Shown in pieces: positions 58,180-64,000 of a stretch of 64,000 bases of DNA. Source of the DNA: Rhodopirellula sp. P2 (GTDB lineage: Bacteria; Planctomycetota; Planctomycetia; Pirellulales; Pirellulaceae); NCBI RefSeq assembly GCF_028768465.1, contig NZ_CP118225.1, positions 6,987,001 through 7,051,000 on the forward strand, given 5' to 3'. Each line of letters starts with the position of its first letter. Position 1 is the first letter of the stretch. A program made the position numbers and the translations under genes. The notes below the pieces were generated by a model. That model saw nothing but the letters and a program-made list of their open reading frames with translations. It was not told where the DNA came from and searched no databases.

Positions 58180-59553
58180 ATGAACGCGCCTCCGGTCATT
58201 GAACGCATCGTGAACCTGTTGGATCCCAGTGGCGACATTCTGTTGGGCATCACTCGGGAAGCGGCCGAAGCGGCGGTGCGGAGCGGGGACGCCGAGGCGG
58301 TGGGAAAGATCCGCGGGCAGTTCGCGATCCTGCAAGCGGAAGGCAAGACGGTTCACATGGCTCGTTCGATCGGGCGGCCAATGCGATACTTCTTGGCCAA
58401 GCGTGCCGCCGGACCGTGCTTGATTGTCGCTGAGCGAATCGACGAAATCTTTGAACAACTGCGTGCGGAAGGCTTGGAGGATCAGTTCCATCCGTCGTAC
58501 ACGCGAATGGTTCCGGCGCACCACGTGATGAAGTTGCAACTGACCGGTTGCCCGGATCCCAACCCAACCCTGCATCGTTTCTTTGACCCGCAGTCCAACA
58601 CGCTTCCGGCCAGCATCGAAGCGATCGGGACTCGGTACATCGAACGCATCGTGAAGGCGTGTTCGGATTGGCTCGACACGATCGAGAACGAGGCGCCGAT
58701 CGGAGTGATGTTCAGCGGCGGGATCGACAGCGGCGCGGTTCTGATCGCGATGATTCATGCCTTGAAGCAACGTGGCCAGACGCCTCAGCGATTGAAAGCG
58801 TTTGTGCTCTCGGTGGCAGACAACGCCGATTCCAACGAAACCGATTTTGCGCAAGCCAGCGAATTCCTGGAAGCGATCGGGATGCCGATGCTGTTGGAAG
58901 TCATCTCGGTTGAGAAGTCTCGCATCGATTGGCGTTCTGCGATCGAAGTCACCGAGGACTACAAACCACTGGACATCCAAAGCGCCACAATGGGGCTGGC
59001 CCTTTGCCAGGGCATTCGCGATCGCTATCCCGACTGGAAGCACTTGGTCGACGGGGACGGCGGCGACGAGAACTTCAAGGATTACCCGATTGAAGAGAAC
59101 CCGGAGCTGACGATCCGAAGTGTGCTGAACAATCAGATGCTGTACCAGGAAGGTTGGGGTGTGGATGCGGTGAAGCATTCCTTGGTCTACAGCGGTGGAC
59201 AGAGTCGTGGTCACGTCCGCACGAGTGCCCCGGCGCGACGTTTGGGCTTTCACGGATTCAGCCCGATGGCATTGCCCGAAGTGATCGAGGTTGCCGAAGG
59301 CACACCGTTCATCGAGATGACCGATTGGGACCACGAAAAGCTGTACGCCCTGAAGGGTCAGATCGTGGGCGCGGGAGTGCAAGCGGTCACCGGCATCCAA
59401 ATGCCGATCCATCCCAAGCGACGTTTCCAACATGGTGCGGGAGGCAAAGCAACGTTCGAAGCGTTGTTCCCCGTGAAGGAAATCGAGTACCGCCAGTACT
59501 TCAGCGACGCGTTCTCAACCGGCAAGCTGGCGGAACGACTTTCGGCGGAATGA
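58180..59553 (+). CDS. Asparagine synthase-like amidotransferase without N-terminal Cys
   Basis: A 457-residue protein with a complete synthetase domain: PP-loop MFSGGIDSGAVLIA (179-184 core), KPLDIQSATMGLALCQGIRD, HLVDGDGGDENFKDYP near 290, GFSPMALPEVIEVAE. The N-terminal 150 residues only loosely follow a class II glutaminase fold and lack the Cys2 nucleophile (starts MNAPP), so glutamine would not be hydrolysed. It may use ammonia or adenylate another substrate. The gene follows purC after about 85 bases; the start has no clear ribosome site. Confidence 0.8.
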   Translation: MNAPPVIERIVNLLDPSGDILLGITREAAEAAVRSGDAEAVGKIRGQFAILQAEGKTVHMARSIGRPMRYFLAKRAAGPCLIVAERIDEIFEQLRAEGLEDQFHPSYTRMVPAHHVMKLQLTGCPDPNPTLHRFFDPQSNTLPASIEAIGTRYIERIVKACSDWLDTIENEAPIGVMFSGGIDSGAVLIAMIHALKQRGQTPQRLKAFVLSVADNADSNETDFAQASEFLEAIGMPMLLEVISVEKSRIDWRSAIEVTEDYKPLDIQSATMGLALCQGIRDRYPDWKHLVDGDGGDENFKDYPIEENPELTIRSVLNNQMLYQEGWGVDAVKHSLVYSGGQSRGHVRTSAPARRLGFHGFSPMALPEVIEVAEGTPFIEMTDWDHEKLYALKGQIVGAGVQAVTGIQMPIHPKRRFQHGAGGKATFEALFPVKEIEYRQYFSDAFSTGKLAERLSAE

Positions 59554-59653
59554 AATCGAACGGGCGAGAGAGTTCGAACGCAGAGATTCGATTCGTCGGG
59601 CTTGGAAGCCCAACGGACGCGCCGATTTCATGATGCAGGGCTTGGTTTGGAAG

Positions 59654-59725
59654 CCCAGTGTTCAGACCAAGCCCAGTGTTCAGACCAAGCCCAGTGTTCA
59701 GACCAAGCCCGGCGTTCAGACCAAG
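59654..59725 (+). repeat. 18-bp tandem repeat, four copies
   Basis: Unit CCCAGTGTTCAGACCAAG at 59654, 59672, 59690 and a variant (CCCGGCG...) at 59708, plus a partial fifth. Divisible by three, so open frames cross it on both strands (for example LGLNTG repeats on the minus strand), but no gene context supports them. Confidence 0.85.
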
Positions 59726-59771
59726 CCCAGCGCAGAGAAACTGCGGGTTGGAAAACCAGCACGAGGGCTGA

Positions 59772-60071
59772 TCAGGAGCCCATGCAGACATCGACGCGGT
59801 TGACGACTTGGCGTCCAGCGGCGACAGGGCGAATGGCTTCTTGAGCCAGTTGCTTGTGGTAGAAGCTGCGAACTCGGCCGGTCAGGCAGATTTCGTTTTC
59901 ACTTTCGTCCACCCGCAAAAATCGCAGCTCAGCGACACTGCTGTCAGCCAAGGCTTTGATGGCGGCGGTGACTTGGATTCCCGAAACGCGATTGCTCGCG
60001 GAATCGGCAAAACCGGTCGATGTGGTGGAGAGCGACGGAGCGACGTGGGTGGTCTGCGTGGTCGATTGCAT
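59772..60071 (-). CDS. BON-domain protein
   Basis: A 99-residue protein from ATG 60069-60071. The BON fold is visible: GIQVTAAIKALADSSVAELRFLRVDESENEICLTGRVRSFYHKQLAQEAIRPVAAGRQVVNRV. BON modules bind phospholipid or membranes. No signal peptide, so it may be cytoplasmic. The reading frame is open to 60194 but without BON homology. No partner gene is adjacent. Confidence 0.82.
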   Translation of the reverse strand: MQSTTQTTHVAPSLSTTSTGFADSASNRVSGIQVTAAIKALADSSVAELRFLRVDESENEICLTGRVRSFYHKQLAQEAIRPVAAGRQVVNRVDVCMGS

Positions 60072-60611
60072 AAAAGTCCCAATTCCTTTTAGGTGGTCAT
60101 GAATGGCCCGGACAGGTTTGTAATGCGCAAAATTTGCACCGCGCAAACGCCGTCCCCTTAATTTTGCCGATGTTTGCGATTCAGGCCACGTCAATTTGGA
60201 TATTTTGTGACGATCAGCCGCAGGGAACCTGTCAAACCAGGAAAGCCCGGGGCAATGGGACGTCTTTTTGACGAAATCAGAGGCAGGCTCCGTTTTTCCT
60301 CAAGTTGATTCCAGTTGAGAAAGTCCGTGCCGTGGGGTTGCCGCTCGCGCATGTCCCCCGAGCGACTCGGTCGATCAGCCAGTGAAAGAGGCCGTTTGAG
60401 GGTGAACAATTTTCCATGGGGCACAAACGGTGACCTAGGTTTGTATCTCGCAAGCTTCATTCGGGTGGGTCAAATCGACTCCGGTTCACCCGGAAGCAGG
60501 CGAGAACCCCGACGGGAAGAGGATTCATCGATTCGATTTTCGAATCGCCTGTGTCCTCGCTGCCCCCTCTTCCACTGAACGAACTTAGAGATCCTCTGCG
60601 GGAACAAACAC
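60072..60611. other. Divergent intergenic region
   Basis: About 540 bases between the BON gene and the GGDEF gene. I see no supported ORF or RNA; promoters for both genes must lie here. Confidence 0.4.
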
Positions 60612-62375
60612 GTGCTTCTTGATATCATCATTGCAGCCAGTAGCGGCGGCGCCGGAATGACATGCGGTTGGGTGATGCATGCCCTTTACAATCAGGGCTT
60701 GGCGTTGGATGGTCCCCAGCCATCGCCCCAGACGCCAGCTTCCTCGAAGGCCTCTTCGACCGCCGAAAAGGCATTGTCGACCGACGCTGATTCTTCGATT
60801 TCAGAAGCCACGGAAGACTGTCCTGACACCGAAAAGGTGATGGCCGTCGCGGATCGCGTTCGCCAATTCACTCATTCAATTGCCGCGGACGTGGACGCTC
60901 ACCAAAGCCGCGTCGAAAACTTGAGCATGACGCTGCATGAAAGCGACCTGAGCAATTCACCGCCCGCGATTGTGGATGCGGTGGAACAGATGCTGGGAGC
61001 CAATGAGATCATGCGAAATCAGTTGGCTGATGCCCAAGCACGCATCCGCGAGCAATCGCAACAACTGCAATCGGCTGAGCAACGAGCCCAGACCGATGCT
61101 CTGACTCAAATCTACAACCGAGGGGCGTTCGACGAGCACCTGTTGCGACGTCACGCGCTCGGCCCATCCCGAGCCGGTGTGTTGGCAGTCCTCGACGTCG
61201 ACCATTTCAAAAAGTTCAATGACACGCATGGTCACCGAGCGGGTGACGAAGTGTTGCGAGTGGTTTCGCAATTGCTCGATGCACGTTTGCAGCCGCACGG
61301 GATGGTCGCTCGCTTTGGTGGCGAAGAGTTCGTGATGCTGTTGCATGACACCAGCTTGGCCGAAGCCGTGGACCTGATCGAACAAACTCGGATTGCCATT
61401 GGGACCCGCGAAGTTCGCTTCGAGGGCAAGTGTTTGAAAGTCAACGCCAGCGTTGGCATTGGAGCGCTCGAGCCCCAACAATCTGCCCAGGAATGGTTGC
61501 AACGCACCGACGAAGCGCTCTATCGGTCCAAAGAGATGGGCCGCAACTGTGCCCACTACATCGATCAAGACCGTTTCGTTCGAGCGGGCGAAGTTCCCAC
61601 CGAGCCAATCGTGAAGGACTCGCCGACCGCAGCAAAGGTTGCTGGTCAACCGATCTCTTCCAGCTCGGACCTGTTTGAGACTCCCGCCGTCGCCCCTCGT
61701 GCTCCGGAAGAAGAACTGGCAACGGAAGTGGAAGCGTTGGCTCGCGAAACCCGTTCGACCGCCCAAGCAGCACCGACTCCGGCACCACTTGCAGCCACCG
61801 ACAACACCGGCCATCCGGCTCCCTCCAGCACGCTGGACGATGTCTCGCTGTTGGACGATCAACCGCTCGGAGAGCGTCCCAAGGCACTCAGCTACCTTCC
61901 CGATTTAGCGACGATGGTCGACTACGTGGAAGACATGCAAACGTCGCCCCACCGCTCCAAGGCTCCCAATCAATTGATGAGCGTTCGGCTCTCGGGCACG
62001 CCCAGCGGAGCGACCATGCGATCGCTGTTGCAACTGGTTCGTGCCGCAACCCGCAACCAAGATCACATTGGTTGCTTGGATCAATCCACGTTGGTGATCT
62101 GCATGCCTCAGCTGGATGCCGAGGATGCGATGGATCGGGCTCAACAAATCTGCGGTGCAGCGGGTTCCATCGGCATGTCACTCGCAGCGGCTGAAAAGTC
62201 GGCTGATGGAGAGAAGTTGTCGATCGGTATCCTGCAGATCGGTTCTTCCGTCAACTCGATGTCGGCTTACGAAAAGTCCTTGAAACAGGTGTGTGCGATC
62301 GCTGGTTTGGCGGCTCGCCAAAGCGGCCAGGACGATCAGTTGCCGGTGCTGTCGCATCAGATGGCATCTGCCTGA
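60612..62375 (+). CDS. GGDEF diguanylate cyclase
   Basis: A 587-residue protein. After an N-terminal hydrophobic segment (about 4-25) and a charged coiled region (130-160) comes a GGDEF domain: TDALTQIYNRGAFDE (161), LDVDHFKKFNDTHGHRAGDEVL (194-215), RFGGEEFVMLL with GGEEF at 236-240, and ASVGIGAL. The signature residues are intact, so it should make cyclic di-GMP. No RxxD inhibitory site is seen just upstream. A Ser/Pro/Ala-rich linker leads to a second, degenerate GGDEF-like region near 455-565. It starts with GTG after GGGAA. Confidence 0.85.
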   Translation: MLLDIIIAASSGGAGMTCGWVMHALYNQGLALDGPQPSPQTPASSKASSTAEKALSTDADSSISEATEDCPDTEKVMAVADRVRQFTHSIAADVDAHQSRVENLSMTLHESDLSNSPPAIVDAVEQMLGANEIMRNQLADAQARIREQSQQLQSAEQRAQTDALTQIYNRGAFDEHLLRRHALGPSRAGVLAVLDVDHFKKFNDTHGHRAGDEVLRVVSQLLDARLQPHGMVARFGGEEFVMLLHDTSLAEAVDLIEQTRIAIGTREVRFEGKCLKVNASVGIGALEPQQSAQEWLQRTDEALYRSKEMGRNCAHYIDQDRFVRAGEVPTEPIVKDSPTAAKVAGQPISSSSDLFETPAVAPRAPEEELATEVEALARETRSTAQAAPTPAPLAATDNTGHPAPSSTLDDVSLLDDQPLGERPKALSYLPDLATMVDYVEDMQTSPHRSKAPNQLMSVRLSGTPSGATMRSLLQLVRAATRNQDHIGCLDQSTLVICMPQLDAEDAMDRAQQICGAAGSIGMSLAAAEKSADGEKLSIGILQIGSSVNSMSAYEKSLKQVCAIAGLAARQSGQDDQLPVLSHQMASA

Positions 62376-62457
62376 CACAAGGCCAGGGCGTTGAAACACA
62401 CGGTTGGGATGAACCGGTCTTTGGACCGCATCCTCCACGGTCTCGGGGCTTCCGCCG

Positions 62458-62600
62458 AATGGCACTTACTTCACCCTCCCTCAGGGAGGGTCGGCCCGCT
62501 TCGGGCCGGGGAGGGCGAACCTAAAACCCGGTGTGTAGCCCTCCCCTCGCTTCGCTCGCCCCTCCCAGGGGGAGGGTAAATTTGTAAAGTAAGTGCCATT
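62458..62600. mobile_element. MITE-like inverted-repeat element
   Basis: Perfect 14-base terminal inverted repeats AATGGCACTTACTT (62458-62471) and AAGTAAGTGCCATT (62587-62600) enclose 143 bases with internal hairpins (CCCTCCCTCAGGGAGGG, CCTCCCAGGGGGAGG). No coding sequence. GGCTTCCGCC-like flanks occur on both sides, a possible target duplication. Confidence 0.6.
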
Positions 62601-62944
62601 GGGCTTCCGCCCCGAGCTACCGATGTCGGCCCCTCCGGGGCGAATCTGCGTGCAGGAGTCCGGAGGCACAACCCAGCCGCTCCCCCCGGGAGGGTCGAGC
62701 GAGGGGAGGGTTCAGCACAGCCGCTCGACCTCAGGGTGTGGCAGAGGGGAACATGAGTCGCTCCGCGACGGCTGAGGAACGAGTTCCGGATGCACGGAAA
62801 ACTCAACGCCTGGATCGAATCTGGACATTCCGTGAACTTTCGCTCAAGAATTGGGCTTGAGGTTGGCTCCTCCGATTGCGTACCCCCAAAGGAACGTCGA
62901 GCGGTTCGGCGGAAGCGGAGTCACGCGATCCAAGCGAGCGGTCC
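62601..62944. other. Repeat-rich leader region of flgF
   Basis: About 340 bases with GC-rich, hairpin-prone sequence (GGTCGAGCGAGGGGAGGG) but no gene. Frames crossing it run into flgF out of start context. Confidence 0.4.
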
Positions 62945-63697
62945 ATGCCTTACGGAGTCTATCTCTCTGCAGCGGGTGCCCAGGCACAAAACCACCGTCT
63001 GCAGCAGATCAGCCATAACCTTGCCAACGTTGACACGCCTGGTTTCAAACCCAGCGAAACGATCCTGCAGGCGCGGTTCTCGGAAATGATCGAAGAAGGC
63101 ATGGTCTCCCCCGGTCTGGGCGGTGCCGACGACATCGGTGGGGGCGTCACCATTCAACCCGAACAGACTCAATTCACCGTGGGGGCGATTCGCACCACCG
63201 GCCGCGAAACGGACTTTGCGCTGCATGACAAAAAGAGTTTCTTTGTCCTGCAACGCGGCGACGAACAGCTGCTCACTCGAGCGGGTGACTTCCTGTTCGA
63301 TTCCACGGGCACGATGGTCAATTCAGGGGGCGATGCCGTCGTCGGAAAAGACGGCCGGCCGATCCAAATCGACCCTCGACTTCCATTCAACGTGGGCTCC
63401 GAAGGCACCATCACTCAAGCGGGCGAGACTCAACAGTTGATGCTTGCTCAACCGGCCAGCTACGGCGACTTGGCCAACATCGGCGGCAACTTGTTTCGCC
63501 CCTTGGCCGGGTTCAATCTGGCTGCCGACAGCGATCGGAATGTCGTGGCCGGTTCGTTGGAACAATCCGCCGTCAGTCCCACCGGCACGATGATGGAAAT
63601 GATTGAAACGTCGCGTGCCTATGAAGCCAACATTCAAATGATCAAGAACCAAGACAGCGTCTTGGGATCCCTGATCGGTCGCGTCCTCCAAGGCTAA
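62945..63697 (+). CDS. flgF: Flagellar basal-body rod protein FlgF
   Basis: A 250-residue rod protein: N-terminal MPYGVYLSAAGAQAQNHRLQ, then the family box ISHNLANVDTPGFKP, a middle D1-like segment (GRETDFALHDKKSFFVLQRGDEQLLTRAGDFLFDSTGTMVN), and the C-terminal VSPTGTMMEMIETSRAYEANIQMIKNQDSVLGSLIGRVL. It forms the proximal rod of the flagellum. The ATG at 62945 fits the family start. FlgG follows after 40 bases. Confidence 0.92.
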   Translation: MPYGVYLSAAGAQAQNHRLQQISHNLANVDTPGFKPSETILQARFSEMIEEGMVSPGLGGADDIGGGVTIQPEQTQFTVGAIRTTGRETDFALHDKKSFFVLQRGDEQLLTRAGDFLFDSTGTMVNSGGDAVVGKDGRPIQIDPRLPFNVGSEGTITQAGETQQLMLAQPASYGDLANIGGNLFRPLAGFNLAADSDRNVVAGSLEQSAVSPTGTMMEMIETSRAYEANIQMIKNQDSVLGSLIGRVLQG

Positions 63698-63737
63698 CCG
63701 CGATGCAGTCGTCGCTCTCTCTCAAGGTAAATTTCGC

Positions 63738-64000
63738 ATGAGTGTTCAAACGCTGTACACCGCCGCCACCGGCATGGAGGCGATGCAAACCAAACTCGAT
63801 GTGATCGCCAACAACCTGGCCAACATCAACACAACCGGTTTCAAAAAAGACCGCGCCAACTTCGAAGATTTGCTGTATCGAACCGAGGTCTACCCCGGCG
63901 TGCAAGATGCAACGCAAACCCCCACCGCGGTCGGCACCCAAGTCGGCTTGGGCGTTCGCGTGACCAGCACCCAAACGGATCAACGGCAGGGCACCCTGCA
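63738..64000 (+). CDS. flgG: Flagellar basal-body rod protein FlgG (3' partial)
   Basis: The first 87 codons of the distal rod protein: MSVQTLYTAATGMEAMQTKL, VIANNLANINTTGFKKDRANFEDLLYRTEVYPG, GTQVGLGVRVTSTQTDQRQGTL. ATG 63738 has AAGGT upstream. The gene leaves the window. Confidence 0.95.
   Translation, partial: MSVQTLYTAATGMEAMQTKLDVIANNLANINTTGFKKDRANFEDLLYRTEVYPGVQDATQTPTAVGTQVGLGVRVTSTQTDQRQGTL

Noticed and set aside
59501-59791. Minus-strand ORF with LGLNTG repeats
   Set aside because: The repeat is a product of the 18-bp DNA minisatellite; overlaps the end of a real gene and lacks a start context.

Overview
The window looks like a chromosome piece from a marine planctomycete of the Rhodopirellula type. 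This is inferred from the moderately high GC, weak Shine-Dalgarno sites, a major-royal-jelly-family protein, sialidase and phosphatase exoenzymes, and long hairpin-rich intergenic repeats; no rRNA marker is present. Core genes are the proton-translocating transhydrogenase pntAA/AB/B (5' cut), gdhA, infC, purC, a tRNA-Val(GAC) and the start of a flgF-flgG cluster (3' cut).

1-16 kb: transhydrogenase operon, glutamate dehydrogenase, a giant AsmA/TamB-like envelope protein followed by an SLBB-type polysaccharide export lipoprotein, a secreted sialidase-like protein, an SLC13/RCK transporter, a CBS-pair protein and a PhoA-type alkaline phosphatase. 16.4-26.8 kb: a tightly overlapping operon of three small proteins (one CsbD-like), a PTS enzyme I with no visible PTS partner, two GH130 phosphorylase-like enzymes, a GH13 glucosidase-like enzyme and two GT4 glycosyltransferases. 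It looks like an oligosaccharide synthesis and phosphorolysis unit. 26.8-31.1 kb: five copies of a 230-345 bp hairpin-rich repeat flank a NERD-type zinc-ribbon fragment, a royal-jelly-family protein and an OpuAC-type binding protein that has no signal peptide.

31.5-45.6 kb is an accessory island rich in RNA-, DNA- and toxin-related domains. It holds a frameshifted CBS-HEPN gene, a GNAT-PIN-GNAT-like protein paired with an ASCH protein, an hsdM remnant, a HIT-PLD-DEAH helicase-S24 fusion overlapping a DUF6884-like gene, an IS630 remnant, a split HipA kinase pair (HipT-like then HipS-like, no HipB) and a DUF1016 (YhcG) nuclease. No anti-phage activity can be shown from sequence, but this is the best place to look for an undescribed system.

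45.99-55.80 kb is an integrative element of about 9.8 kb inserted in the 3' half of tRNA-Val, bounded by 45-bp direct repeats. It carries a 658-codon ORFan, an AlpA-like regulator, a DUF669 protein, an AEP-type primase, a DnaB-like helicase, two small DNA-binding-type proteins, an XRE/ImmA switch and a tyrosine integrase. The integrase gene runs through the attachment core into the tRNA gene. By my reading, excision would join it in frame to a 72-codon alternative tail now stranded at the far end, so the integrase would differ between integrated (541 aa) and circular (606 aa) states. Left of the element is the frameshifted end of a second, older integrase, so elements appear to have stacked at this tRNA.

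55.8-64 kb returns to core genes: infC without an ATG start, purC, an asparagine-synthase-like gene, a BON protein, a GGDEF diguanylate cyclase, a MITE-like inverted-repeat element and flgF/flgG.
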